Positions 8,536 to 16,852 of a DNA stretch of 64,000 nucleotides are shown in pieces (the first letter of the stretch is position 1; the number at the start of each line of letters is the position of its first letter). The notes under the pieces were generated by a model, which worked only from the letters and a program-made list of their open reading frames with translations, was not told the origin of the DNA and did not search any database. A program made the position numbers and the translations under genes. Source of the stretch: Oceanobacillus timonensis (GTDB lineage: Bacteria; Bacillota; Bacilli; Bacillales; Amphibacillaceae); assembly GCF_900166635.1 (NCBI RefSeq), contig NZ_LT800497.1:3644344-3708343 (forward strand). Direction: 5' to 3'.

Positions 8536-8593
8536 AAATAGAATCACTCCTTGTCAATTTTACCAGTATATTCACAAGGAAATGATTCTATTT
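8536..8593 (-). terminator. terminator of the toxin-antitoxin unit
   Basis: AATAGAATCA plus TCCTTGT pair with ACAAGGA plus TGATTCTATT. On the minus strand a six-T run follows. It abuts the toxin stop codon. Confidence 0.75.
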
Positions 8594-8873
8594 ATTTTTC
8601 TCCAGGAAATAACACAGCAAGGACGATAATATCATTTTTATCTTTTTCATAATACACTCGGAATTTCCTAATAACAATCCGTGATAAACCTTTATAAACA
8701 CCAAATTCTTCTACATATGTTTGACCAACAATTTCATATTTTAGAAATTCCTCAATATCTATAATCAATTTCACAATAAATTCCTGTGTCTCTTCTGCTG
8801 TGAAATGTGTACTTCTATATTCTAACAGTTTTTTTCTTACAGTCGGCAGTCAAATTATATTTGGGGTACCCAC
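8592..8873 (-). pseudogene. RelE/ParE-type toxin with in-frame stop
   Basis: A GTG at 8871-8873 overlaps the antitoxin stop (TAGTG), as toxins of type II modules often do. It opens a 93-codon frame whose C-terminal part has the RelE/ParE pattern: a helical TAEETQEFIVKLIIDIEEF, then GLSRIVIRKFRVYYEKD and IIVLAVLFPGEK. Codon 8 is TGA (8850-8852). No ATG, GTG or TTG restores the N-terminus; the next usable start (GTG 8772-8774) would give only 60 residues. I infer inactivation by a nonsense mutation. A sequencing error at 8850-8852 is the alternative. Confidence 0.6.
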
Positions 8874-9139
8874 TATTCGAAATCCTTTACAGAAAATGAA
8901 CGTAATAACTCAGAAGTTGACATTCCTTTGCCCTCTTTATATTCATTTTTACTTTCCTGAATCATCTGTTTAAGTTGAGGATTTTTTTCCGCATCCAGTT
9001 TAATGGAATCTTCTTCTTCCTCCTGCAATACGAGGGTGAATTTTCCCTTACCGGCGATAGAAAACTGAAAAACGGAATTATCTCTATCCATATTTTCTAT
9101 GCGCTTCATAAGCTCTTCTAAAGATTCAATGTATCCCAC
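8873..9139 (-). CDS. antitoxin of a RelE/ParE-type module
   Basis: About 88 residues from a GTG at 9139 (VGYIESLEEL...). GGTGGTG sits at ribosome-site distance from it. A longer frame from an ATG at 9172 is open, but that ATG lies inside a TGTTATGAT extended -10 element, so I take 9172 as promoter sequence. The acidic middle and the C-terminal MSTSELLRSFS segment fit an antitoxin tail that wraps the toxin. It runs into the toxin frame by TAGTG overlap. Family name uncertain. Confidence 0.6.
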   Translation of the reverse strand: MGYIESLEELMKRIENMDRDNSVFQFSIAGKGKFTLVLQEEEEDSIKLDAEKNPQLKQMIQESKNEYKEGKGMSTSELLRSFSVKDFE

Positions 9140-9172
9140 AAAATCACCACCACTTCGTATTTTCTTTATCAT

Positions 9173-9461
9173 AACACATTGAAGCTTTTTCCGTATCTTG
9201 AAAAGAAACAGATTCTTTCTCGTTGATATGAATATAAAAATGAAGAATTTGAATCACATTTTCTATGAAGTACATTTCACTTCAATTCCCCATTTTTTAC
9301 TAGAACCAATTAATACGGTCATTTCTTTCCATATATAACTATTACTTATCCAAAAAGATAATTTTTTGGTATTTTCCTTATTTTTCTTTCTATGATAGGA
9401 TAAATTCATATTTACTACCGAGCATTTATCCTATGATGAACTAGTCAGATTGAGGTTAGCA
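9173..9461. other. intergenic region between divergent genes
   Basis: AT-rich spacer between the antitoxin gene (minus) and the AEC transporter (plus). Apart from the probable extended -10 TGTTATGAT at the antitoxin end, I see no gene, terminator or repeat. Confidence 0.4.
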
Positions 9462-10379
9462 ATGTTTATTTTTATTTTATTAGATGTCATCGTACCCATA
9501 TTGATATTGACGCTGGTCGGCGTTGTTTTGCAACGGAAATTTCAATTTCATCTGAAACAATTATCTACGCTGATTACATATTGCCTCATGCCCGCAGCTG
9601 TATTTGTAAATATCTATCAGATTCATATTGAAATGGACGTTGTTGTCCAAATCATCAACTATGTCATCCTGTATAGTTTGATTCTGATTGTCGTGAGTCA
9701 TATTATTTCAAAAATATTGAAGTTGGATAGGGGGGAAAGTGCAGCTCTAAAAAACAGTATTTCATTAATGAACTCCGGCAATTATGGGTTGCCAGTAAGT
9801 CAATTGGTTTTCAGTCAAAATCCCATCGGCTTCTCTGTTCAAGTTTTTATTTTGATTTTCCAAAATCTTTTAACGTATTCTTACGGGATATATAACTTAT
9901 TATCAGCAACCAAAACAATCAGAGGCATTATGCAATCCTTTTTAAAGCTGCCTGTATTTCATGCACTTCTATTAGGTGTGCTATTTCAGTTATTTTCCAT
10001 AACGATTCCACAAGCTATTATGATACCGCTTGATCAGCTCGCGGATGGTTTTGTTGCCATCGCACTCCTATTACTCGGAGCACAATTAGCTAACATTAAG
10101 CTGCATTTTTTCCATCGGGTAATCACGTGGTCTTTGATTGGAAGACTGGTGATGGGGCCGTTATTAGCATTGTCTGTTATCTATCTGCTGCATATTGATG
10201 GCGTTGTTGCACAATCGCTATTTATCGCTAGTTCCTTTCCGACCTCCAGAAATACATCAACGATTGCAATGGAATATCAAATCAAGCCGGAATTGCATGC
10301 ACAAATCGTTTTATTTTCAACTCTTTTCAGTATCATCACCGTAACCGTTGTGATTTATTTGTCTTATATTCTGTTTTGA
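9462..10379 (+). CDS. AEC-family (auxin efflux carrier) transporter
   Basis: 305 residues with about ten membrane segments. The N-terminal half ends in GESAALKNSISLMNSGNYGLP and the C-terminal half carries the mirrored SFPTSRNTS motif, both typical of the AEC/bile-acid-like fold. Substrates in bacteria include malate and other carboxylates; none can be assigned here. GAGG at 9452-9455 is 6 bases before the ATG at 9462, so I prefer it over the TTG at 9450. It stands alone. Confidence 0.88.
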   Translation: MFIFILLDVIVPILILTLVGVVLQRKFQFHLKQLSTLITYCLMPAAVFVNIYQIHIEMDVVVQIINYVILYSLILIVVSHIISKILKLDRGESAALKNSISLMNSGNYGLPVSQLVFSQNPIGFSVQVFILIFQNLLTYSYGIYNLLSATKTIRGIMQSFLKLPVFHALLLGVLFQLFSITIPQAIMIPLDQLADGFVAIALLLLGAQLANIKLHFFHRVITWSLIGRLVMGPLLALSVIYLLHIDGVVAQSLFIASSFPTSRNTSTIAMEYQIKPELHAQIVLFSTLFSIITVTVVIYLSYILF

Positions 10380-10472
10380 TTAATGGAGGAGGTTTTTAAA
10401 AAGGCGGGAGCTTATAGGAAAATTTGCGTACCTCAGCAAATAATTCTTTCTGAAATAACGTTTAAAATGATG

Positions 10473-10630
10473 TTATAAAACGAAACTTCCTTCAGTAGGA
10501 GTTGTTGCTTTTCTCCCGCTGAAGGAGCCTAAGTGATTCAGGGAGTTAGCGCCCGTTACTTCCCGCCTAAATAAATTTATTCTCTCTTTATTTGGAGACG
10601 GGCGTTTTACGGGCAGTTCTCTGTGATAAA
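10473..10630 (-). repeat. dispersed repeat, long copy B
   Basis: On the minus strand it opens with TTTATCACAGAGAACTGCCC and closes with GAAGTTTCGTTTTATAA, matching both ends of the copy at 8444-8498. The interior has several GC-rich short palindromes (CTCC..GGAG, GGCGGGA). The end near 10604-10630 encodes the last residues of the neighbouring membrane protein. Confidence 0.6.
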
Positions 10631-11085
10631 CTAGTCCTCACCTCTTTTTGCTGATAGAAACAGAAAAAAGCAATGCTGCCTGCAATGAAGAAACAAATGG
10701 AAGGGATTATAGCTGCGCCAAACGTAAACAGGTACAACAAGATTGCTGCTATCATATAGAGAAAACCAGGCTTTCTAGAATATTGACTCCGTTGAATTAG
10801 GGCAATTAATGCTAAAATCAACGAAAACCCGCTTACAAAAACAGGAAGTAAGCTCAAAGAAAGCAGACCATTGATAAAAGCGTTGGAAAAGAAACTTGTT
10901 AATAATGTCGTCACCCATCCTTCTCCATCTCCTTGAAACAGACGAAAGCCAAACGCCCCAATTGTCCAGCGTGTCACATTCAATCCGAAATTTGATAAAA
11001 ATGGTATCAAACTAATCATCAATACTGTCATTGATCCTAAAAGAAAGCCGGTTATTCCCGCTGCCTTCTCTAATCGTTTCATCAT
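10588..11085 (-). CDS. four-helix membrane protein (DUF4064-like)
   Basis: About 165 residues with four membrane segments (N-terminal GITGFLLGSMTVLMISLIPF, then LLSLSLLPVFVSGFSLILA, LYMIAAILLYLF, and IPSICFFIAGSIAFF). The layout and LEKAAGITGF start resemble DUF4064 proteins of unknown function. GGGGTGAGG lies just before ATGATG at 11085/11082, so the longer frame from 11115 is less likely. The basic C-terminal tail (about residues 152-165) is read from a dispersed repeat, so the original stop has probably been replaced. Confidence 0.7.
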   Translation of the reverse strand: MMKRLEKAAGITGFLLGSMTVLMISLIPFLSNFGLNVTRWTIGAFGFRLFQGDGEGWVTTLLTSFFSNAFINGLLSLSLLPVFVSGFSLILALIALIQRSQYSRKPGFLYMIAAILLYLFTFGAAIIPSICFFIAGSIAFFCFYQQKEVRTSLSQRTARKTPVSK

Positions 11086-11148
11086 CCTCACCCCAAAATA
11101 TACTAGTCTTTTCATTCATGAAAAACGATAATACTATTGCGGAAAATG

Positions 11149-11298
11149 CTACATGGATATAGAAGACAAAAAATTTACTACAGTAAATATGGAGGAATCA
11201 TTACTTTGATAATTAATATAGTTTACTATTATTAACAATGTCGCAATTATTATATTTCCTATTAAATATCTTTTAAACGATTTTATTGAAGGCTTCAT
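11149..11298 (-). CDS. small single-span membrane protein (49 aa)
   Basis: 49 residues: basic N-terminus (MKPSIKSFKRY), one membrane helix (LIGNIIIATLLIIVNYI), and a polar then hydrophobic tail. GGGTGA is 7 bases before the ATG, which supports translation. No family recognised. Nothing on either side suggests a shared operon. Confidence 0.5.
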   Translation of the reverse strand: MKPSIKSFKRYLIGNIIIATLLIIVNYINYQSNDSSIFTVVNFLSSISM

Positions 11299-11378
11299 GA
11301 ATTTTCACCCATCTAAACTACTAGTCTTCTTTATTCTGCTATGTTGTCATTTACATATTAGGTCAATAAATCAAACTA

Positions 11379-11656
11379 CTAAGGCCTCATTATAATCAGA
11401 CCGCCGGCCAATTCCACTTCAATATGCCGAGTATGAAGAACAAGAGATATATCTTGCCGCGCATTTGGATATACTACTCCATATAATTCTCAATTAAATA
11501 ATACGTCCTATCTCTTGTTTCAAATGCTTCATAATCCACATATGCATACCTTTCAATGGTGTGACTAGCTGGCATTTCAGCAAGTGTTTGCTCTTTGGTT
11601 TTAATCCATTCTATAGGATTGCAAACAAATTTATTTCTCCACACCCTGAAATGCAT
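11379..11656 (-). pseudogene. frameshifted unknown gene behind NUDIX
   Basis: Two consecutive open stretches in different frames have protein-like composition. The first (11656 to 11474) ends ...ETRDRTYYLIENYME. The second (to a stop at 11379-11381) reads ELYGVVYPNARQDISL... ending IIMRP. Joining them needs one frameshift near 11480. The first overlaps the NUDIX 3' end by 26 bases, as a coupled gene would. I do not recognise the protein. Confidence 0.35.
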
Positions 11657-12053
11657 AAGGAACAGCCCTTTCCAATAAACTTCTAATCCCCGCTTCATGG
11701 TAAGGCATCCTTTTATCTGCTTCGTCTATACTTACCCATGCAGTATCCGCAATTGTTTCCGTATCCTGTATTGCAATGTCTCCACCAACTACCATCGCTT
11801 CAAACGTAAAAAAGATGGCATGATGATTGTATTTTTCCATAAATGCTTCATTTACAGCAAGAAGACCCTCTGGTTCAATCGTTAATCCCGTTTCTTCTTT
11901 CACTTCTCGGACAACTGCTTCTGATAAGACTTCCCCCGCTTCAACCATTCCCCCAGGCATCGTCCAATCATCATGCTTTATATTCTTTACCATGAGCATC
12001 TTCGCTTCTATTTCATCGAAAATAAGTGCATAAACGACATCTACCCTTTCCAT
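11631..12053 (-). CDS. NUDIX hydrolase
   Basis: 140 residues. The Nudix box GX5EX7REUXEEXGU is complete: G at the start of GGMVEAGE, then REVKEETGL (about residues 35-58). It would hydrolyse a nucleoside diphosphate linked to X; substrate unknown. AGGAG lies 9 bases before the ATG at 12053, which I prefer over GTG 12059. It follows the APH-type kinase with essentially no gap, so the two form an operon. Confidence 0.9.
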   Translation of the reverse strand: MERVDVVYALIFDEIEAKMLMVKNIKHDDWTMPGGMVEAGEVLSEAVVREVKEETGLTIEPEGLLAVNEAFMEKYNHHAIFFTFEAMVVGGDIAIQDTETIADTAWVSIDEADKRMPYHEAGIRSLLERAVPYAFQGVEK

Positions 12054-12055
12054 GT

Positions 12056-12973
12056 TCACACTCTCCTATCCATGAATTTTTCTAACAACGAAACCGCATA
12101 ACCATCCATCCGATCCGTCATCAATTCAACCGTTATATCCGTTTTCCCAAAGACTTCCCATCCAGGATACACTTCCGGCTGCCCTTCCAAAACGTCCATT
12201 AAGGAAACAATATCCCAATACACATCATAAGAAAAAGGATGTCTCATCTTCTTTTGATAAGCAGATAAAAAAGTATCTGCAGCTTCTACACTATAAAGCA
12301 TAGCGAGGTTCCAACGACAGTGCCCCACGTCAATACCTGCGGGCCCGAGACAGCCATTAGCCCAATCTACCACACCACTAACTTTATTATTTATCCATAA
12401 TACATTCGTCGGATGAAAATCCCGATGAATAAATTTTGGCGTATACGCCGGCTCCGGGAGCATTGCCACCTCTTTTAATGCCTGCCATACTTTTGGTTTA
12501 CCTGACCAGATTGGCACTTCTATTTTCTCTGCTTGTTGATAACGTTCATGCTTCCATGGAAAGCGCTCTATCGAATGATGATGGATTTGCGCTAATGCTT
12601 CCGCAAGCGCATGCAGCCATATACCTTGATTAACTGGCAATATATCTACTTTTCCAGCTACTTTGCTCATGACAAGAAGCGAATCGCCGATAATTTCTCC
12701 ATTCGGGTCAGCAGCTATACATTGCGGTGTTTCAATAGATAAGGATGCTGCTTCTTTTAAGCTGTCCGCCTCTTGTTTGATATCCTTTGCCGTAAAACTG
12801 TTCTCTTCATATTGACGTAATACCAGCTCTATTTTCTCATCAGCCAGCTGCAGAACAATCGTATACATTGTAGCTGTGGTACTGCCTTTCAATGAATAAA
12901 CATCATGAATAACTGCCTTTTGTTCAAAATGAGAAATAATCCATCGCTCTAGCTCTTTGGGAATAGAAACCAT
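12056..12973 (-). CDS. aminoglycoside-phosphotransferase-family kinase
   Basis: 305 residues with the APH/choline-kinase fold. The catalytic loop HRDFHPTNVLW (about residues 183-193) and the metal-binding VVDWANGCLGPAGIDVGHC (about 200-218) are intact. Such proteins phosphorylate small hydroxyl compounds; most chromosomal Bacillus members are not proven resistance enzymes. AAAGGAG is 7 bases before the ATG. The stop overlaps the upstream possible start of the NUDIX gene, so the products may act together. Confidence 0.87.
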   Translation of the reverse strand: MVSIPKELERWIISHFEQKAVIHDVYSLKGSTTATMYTIVLQLADEKIELVLRQYEENSFTAKDIKQEADSLKEAASLSIETPQCIAADPNGEIIGDSLLVMSKVAGKVDILPVNQGIWLHALAEALAQIHHHSIERFPWKHERYQQAEKIEVPIWSGKPKVWQALKEVAMLPEPAYTPKFIHRDFHPTNVLWINNKVSGVVDWANGCLGPAGIDVGHCRWNLAMLYSVEAADTFLSAYQKKMRHPFSYDVYWDIVSLMDVLEGQPEVYPGWEVFGKTDITVELMTDRMDGYAVSLLEKFMDRRV

Positions 12974-12994
12974 ACCATTTCTCCTTTATGCTAT

Positions 12995-13031
12995 GAAAAA
13001 TCCCCGTTTCTTAAAAAGTAAACGGAGATTG
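12995..13031 (-). terminator. terminator of the guanylate-kinase-like gene
   Basis: On the minus strand AATCTCCGTTT pairs with AAACGGGGATT and is followed by five Ts. It lies about 180 bases past the gene stop. Confidence 0.65.
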
Positions 13032-13212
13032 TTCATGTTTTATGATATTTTCCTTCTCCATCTTTAGTAAGGCGCCCTGAAGAAAGGCCAATTTTAAATT
13101 GCTGCTATCATATATTATGTAAGGCGATCATTTTAATTTTAAAATGAATCACACTTATAGCGGGGAATACAAAATCAATGATGATTTGTAATGGAAATAT
13201 ATCCATTTTTGA

Positions 13213-13773
13213 TTATCTATGAACTCTCTCTCCAACCACTTTTTCTGCTTGTTTCACCGCTTCTTCCAAATTATCGTTTATAATTGTCGTATCGAAAAAC
13301 TTTTCGAGGGATTTTTCATATTCAATTCTTTCGATTCTTTTTTCGATATCATCTTTAGAATCCCCTCTTTTCACCATTCGATCGATAACATCCTTATCAT
13401 TTGAAGGCTTGACAAATACTAAATACACATTGTCTCCAAACAATTCTTTAAATCGAATGGCGCCATTCACATCAATATCCTTAATAATCTTATGACCTTT
13501 ATTCATACTCTCTTCATACTTGTCTTTGATTGTCCCATACCAGTTTCCATGAATATTTTCTGCTTCAATAAATTTTCCATTGATTCTTGCTTCATTAAAC
13601 TGATCTAAATCAAAAAAATAGTAAGGATTCCCGGAACTTTCTCCTTCTCGCATTTTTCTTGTTGTAACGGAAGGAATATATTCTAATTCCTTAAATTTCT
13701 TTAATATCTCATTTATGATAGAATTTTTGCCTGCGCCCGCATAACCGGAAAAAACGATAATTTCTCCACTCAT
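13213..13773 (-). CDS. guanylate-kinase-like protein
   Basis: 186 residues. The P-loop GYAGAGKNS (about 9-17) is followed by the GMP-binding SVTTRKMREGE (about 35-45) and YYFFDLDQF, the standard Gmk layout. B. subtilis Gmk is about 204 residues and usually sits beside rpoZ. This gene is isolated, slightly short and not in that context, so it is probably an accessory GuaK-like paralogue. GAGGAG lies 9 bases before the ATG. Confidence 0.8.
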   Translation of the reverse strand: MSGEIIVFSGYAGAGKNSIINEILKKFKELEYIPSVTTRKMREGESSGNPYYFFDLDQFNEARINGKFIEAENIHGNWYGTIKDKYEESMNKGHKIIKDIDVNGAIRFKELFGDNVYLVFVKPSNDKDVIDRMVKRGDSKDDIEKRIERIEYEKSLEKFFDTTIINDNLEEAVKQAEKVVGERVHR

Positions 13774-14247
13774 TCAAAACACTCCTCTATGTTGATATAA
13801 GAACATGATACATGAGATTGTGCATATTTACACGATATTTTTTTATATTATTATTTCCTTTTTTTGCTTGCTTCTAAGAGAATTTGTCTCTCACAAAAAT
13901 ATATCGATACATATATCAAATAATAACTGCTTTGATTATGTTTGATAGACAGAAATGACATCGTATTATTTTTCGTAATGGAAGGTACCCAACTCTAACT
14001 AAAATCAGACAGAGATGTCTAAGGTTATGGTATCCTTCCTTTTGTCCATCGTCAAGTTCATCTTGACTTACGGAGATAACTATTGAAAAGCCAAAAATTT
14101 TTGAATAAACCTCGATGATGTCAAACCCTGATTACCTGACCAGACTACTGTTTACCAAAGAAAAAATGCACCGATTTCAAAGTAAAAACAAATTCCTGCA
14201 TATGTTATCATGTCCTTTAGAATGTTTTACTTCGAGGAGTGATGAAA
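13774..14247. other. non-coding spacer with one long-range hairpin
   Basis: 474 bases with no convincing gene. GGAAGGTACC (13980-13989) faces GGTATCCTTCC (14029-14039), which could fold into a hairpin followed by TTTT on the plus strand. It has no evident gene to terminate. A short open frame from 14115 runs out of frame through the following zinc-ribbon gene and is discarded. Confidence 0.4.
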
Positions 14248-14544
14248 TTGCCAACATGCCAGCATTGCCACCAAAAATGGACGTGGAAACAAACAATGAA
14301 AACAACTACAACCCTGGATACTGCATATACCTGCCCCCATTGCGGGGAGAAACAATACGCCACTAAAAAATCAAGAATACAATTTTCACTTTTAATCCTA
14401 ATTCCTTTAGCAGCCCTGTTTCTAAACTTTTTTAATATACCAGTATGGTTTATTTTCAGCTGGCTGATTTTGGGAAGTATTGTTATTATTAGCCTTTTCC
14501 CTGTCGTGTTAAAACTGACAAGTACGGAGGAATTTTTCTTTTGA
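14248..14544 (+). CDS. cxxc_20_cxxc zinc-ribbon membrane protein
   Basis: 98 residues from a TTG start (PTCQHC...). AGGAG at 14235-14239 is 8 bases before this TTG but only 2 before ATG 14242, so the TTG is preferred. A zinc ribbon is formed by CQHC and CPHC separated by about 22 residues, the pattern of TIGR04104. Two membrane helices (about 50-68 and 72-92) follow. Function unknown; the family is common in Bacillaceae. Confidence 0.85.
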   Translation: MPTCQHCHQKWTWKQTMKTTTTLDTAYTCPHCGEKQYATKKSRIQFSLLILIPLAALFLNFFNIPVWFIFSWLILGSIVIISLFPVVLKLTSTEEFFF

Positions 14545-14617
14545 CTTTCGTTCATGTTTTACTCACTCCAACTAAGGGAAAACTTTCCATAACCGCGTTA
14601 TAAAGGAGTTGAGCAAA

Positions 14618-14815
14618 ATGAAAACATTTAGTGTCACACCGAATGCAGATGAAACAAGTTGGTTTGTAAAACTGGAAAATGTCGCACCGGAAGAAACGTA
14701 TGCCTCAAAAGATGATGCGCTTGCTGCTGCAGAGCAAATGGCGAAAGAAAATACACCAAGCAAGGTGGAAATCAGAGACAAGGATGACAACATCCAAGAC
14801 GAAAAACGATTCTAG
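14618..14815 (+). CDS. DUF2188 small protein
   Basis: 65 residues. The order SWFVKLE..., the segment ASKDDALAAAEQMAKENTPSKV and the closing IRDKDDNIQDEKR fit DUF2188, a small alpha-beta domain often seen in Bacillus and Gram-positive genomes with unknown role. AAGGAG is 9 bases before the ATG at 14618. It may be co-transcribed with the zinc-ribbon gene 73 bases upstream. The group II intron ends just past its stop. Confidence 0.8.
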   Translation: MKTFSVTPNADETSWFVKLENVAPEETYASKDDALAAAEQMAKENTPSKVEIRDKDDNIQDEKRF

Positions 14816-14880
14816 CATGTTACATTCCAGCCGTATAAATAATCGAGTAGGAGGAGGTGACTAACCTCCGACCTCTCACA

Positions 14881-14912
14881 CCACCATACGTACGGTTCCG
14901 TATACGGCGGTT
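14881..14912 (-). ncRNA. group II intron domain V
   Basis: Minus-strand hairpin: ACCGCCGTA...TATGGTGGT lower stem, a short bulge, then a GTACG/CGTAC-type upper stem capped by a GAAC-like loop. This is the conserved catalytic domain of group II introns, about 40 bases from the 3' end. Confidence 0.75.
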
Positions 14913-14916
14913 TCAT

Positions 14917-16221
14917 TTATGTCCAACGCTTCGTTAGATAGCTATTAGTTAGACTCTTCAAACCTTGTTCTGACCAGTATTGGTCACCAAGCGCTCTATG
15001 CAAGATAGGGCTATTGGCGGTTCGCCAATAGCTCTTTCTTGTGTTTGCCCATTCCCACGCTTTTCCTTTCTTGATTCCTTGTTTCACGAGATTCTTGTGT
15101 TTCGTTTTCACTTTCTTCCACTCTTTCCAACGTATCATTCGTAGACGTCTTCGAATCCATCCGTCGAGTTCCTTGAATATCGTAGGTGTTTCTGCTAACT
15201 GGTAGTATCCCAGCCAGCCTGCGAGATATTGATTCAGTTTCTCTATTCTGTCCCCCATATTCATTGATTTCTTTCGAGACGTTAATTCTCGGATTCGTCG
15301 CTTGAAACGTTTGATACTTTCTTTCGCAATCCGTATCTTGGGATTTTCCTTATGAAAGGTGAATGAGAATCCAAGGAATTTACGTTTCCATGGGCGGTCT
15401 ACCGCACTTTTCTCTTTATTGACTTCCAATTTCATCTTCTTCTCTATAAAGTTGGTGATACTTTCCATTATTCGGTGTCCTGCTCTTTTCGAACGGACAT
15501 AAATATGAAAATCATCCGCATAGCGCACGAAATGGAGTCCTCTTTTCTCTAACTCTTTGTCCAGTTCATCCAGGACAATGTTTGAGAGAAGCGGACTTAA
15601 CGGTCCGCCCTGAGACGCTCCTTCTGTATTCGGATGTACCACTCCGTCTTCCATGATTCCTGCTTGCAGGAATCTGCGGATAAGCTGAAGGACTTTCGGG
15701 TCTTTGACCCTCCGACTTAGCGTCCGCATCAAACGGTCGTGGTTTACTTTATCGAAGAATTTCTCTAAATCCATATCAATCACCCAGCGATATCCGTCCT
15801 TCATATATGCCCTGGCTTTCCTTACAGCGTCATGACCTCGACGCTTTGGGCGGAAGCCATAGCTATTTTCCGAGAAGGTCGGGTCATATATCGTGGTGAG
15901 CACTTGTGCGATGGCTTGTTGGATAAAACGGTCTAACACGGTGGGAATACCCAGTTTCCTCATACCGCCGCCTTCTTTATGGATTTCGTAACGGCGAACT
16001 GGTTGAGGGTAGTAGGTACCCGTTTCTAGTTGCTCCCGAATAGAAGCCCAGTGTTCCATGATATGCGCTCGTAGGTTTTGTACGGGCATTCCATCAACTC
16101 CGTGACTTCCTTTATTGCGCTCTACACGATGCAGAGCTGTCATTAGGTTTTCTCGTGCTAGAATTTGTTCCAACATGTTATCTAACTCCTGCGTGAATTG
16201 TCCTTTCTTCTTGTGTGGCAA
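14917..16221 (-). CDS. ltrA: group II intron reverse transcriptase/maturase
   Basis: 434 residues from a TTG start. RT domains are in order: YGFRPKRRGHDAV (RT2), VIDMDLEKFFDKVNHDRLM (RT3), the catalytic YADD (about residues 236-239) in RT5, and KFLGFSF (RT7). A maturase/X domain with LNQYLAGWLGYYQLAETP follows. No HNH endonuclease domain is present, typical of IIC introns. It splices its host RNA and primes insertion at hairpin targets. The frame is intact, so the intron may be active. Confidence 0.95.
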   Translation of the reverse strand: MPHKKKGQFTQELDNMLEQILARENLMTALHRVERNKGSHGVDGMPVQNLRAHIMEHWASIREQLETGTYYPQPVRRYEIHKEGGGMRKLGIPTVLDRFIQQAIAQVLTTIYDPTFSENSYGFRPKRRGHDAVRKARAYMKDGYRWVIDMDLEKFFDKVNHDRLMRTLSRRVKDPKVLQLIRRFLQAGIMEDGVVHPNTEGASQGGPLSPLLSNIVLDELDKELEKRGLHFVRYADDFHIYVRSKRAGHRIMESITNFIEKKMKLEVNKEKSAVDRPWKRKFLGFSFTFHKENPKIRIAKESIKRFKRRIRELTSRKKSMNMGDRIEKLNQYLAGWLGYYQLAETPTIFKELDGWIRRRLRMIRWKEWKKVKTKHKNLVKQGIKKGKAWEWANTRKSYWRTANSPILHRALGDQYWSEQGLKSLTNSYLTKRWT

Positions 16222-16725
16222 TGTCTCTCAGCCCTTCTAATGTCCCCCGCGGGATTCACCGCTTCCTCCATTAGGAAGGTTTCATGTTTCTGCTTCTTCG
16301 AGTATTGCGTACGCGAAGTGGCAATTCTCCTTAAATGATTCAGCCCTTCCCAGATATTCTAGAACTATCTGGTACTACGGCTTCGGCTGACTTCTGATAG
16401 TTCAGTGAACATTCGCATGTTCAGTTACGGCATGTGTACCGCATTTCTATCAGACCTCCCAGGGTAAGTACACACTCTTCCTCCCCATATCCCTTCTTCA
16501 TTTACTCTATGCACCCTTTGGCAGTAAGGGCTTTGACTTGTTATGCAGTCTCACCCAAGTACATCTAGCCTTCTATGAAGTTTGTGTTCCTAAGGGCGGG
16601 GGTTTGCCGCCGACTTCCTTCAGATTCTGGGTCACCCCCAGACACCCTTGTCTTGAGCTAACCACTACTACTGCCTTCGTGATTCGGGACTTTAACCCTA
16701 GAGAATGTGCACATGCCTGGCACAC

Positions 16726-16768
16726 ATACAGAAAAGGAAGCGCTTCTCCAGCGCTTCCTTTTCTGTAT
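16726..16768 (-). terminator. yxjG terminator and intron target site
   Basis: A perfect 16-bp stem: ACAGAAAAGGAAGCGC at 16728-16743 and its complement at 16751-16766, loop of 7. The minus strand then reads AT followed by the intron's GTGTG. Confidence 0.85.
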
Positions 16769-16852
16769 ATCTTTAAAAAGAATGCAATTATTGAAAATGG
16801 ATTAAACAGGACTCGCCTCTGTCGCCTTCGTTAGCTCAAAAAATGAATCCTA

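Larger units (their letters stand above)
14842..16725 (-). mobile_element. group IIC intron (complete)
   Basis: 1884 bases on the minus strand. The 5' end reads GTGTGCC directly after a terminator hairpin plus AT, and the 3' end reads CTACTCGAT. Between them lie the ribozyme 5' domains, the reverse transcriptase ORF, domain V (14881-14912, stem ACCGCCGTA with TATGGTGGT) and domain VI with GGAGG/CCTCC. Group IIC introns insert behind transcription terminators, as here behind the yxjG terminator. Ends are inferred from motif, not from an empty site, and could be off by 1-2 bases. Confidence 0.85.

Noticed and set aside
13213..13773. P-loop GKN instead of GKS/GKT in the guanylate-kinase-like protein
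   Set aside because: Guanylate kinases normally carry GK-x-T/S, and GKNS fits this, so it is not a defect.
13980..14039. Hairpin GGAAGGTACC/GGTATCCTTCC taken as a terminator
   Set aside because: No gene ends nearby on the plus strand and the loop is long; recorded only within the spacer entry.
14115..14366. Open frame of 83 codons on the plus strand
   Set aside because: It runs out of frame through the cxxc_20_cxxc gene, which has the conserved zinc ribbon and a good ribosome site; the frame has no family pattern.
16538..16834. Plus-strand frame of 98 codons at the intron 5' end
   Set aside because: It lies on the antisense of the group II ribozyme and terminator; its composition follows RNA structure, not protein.
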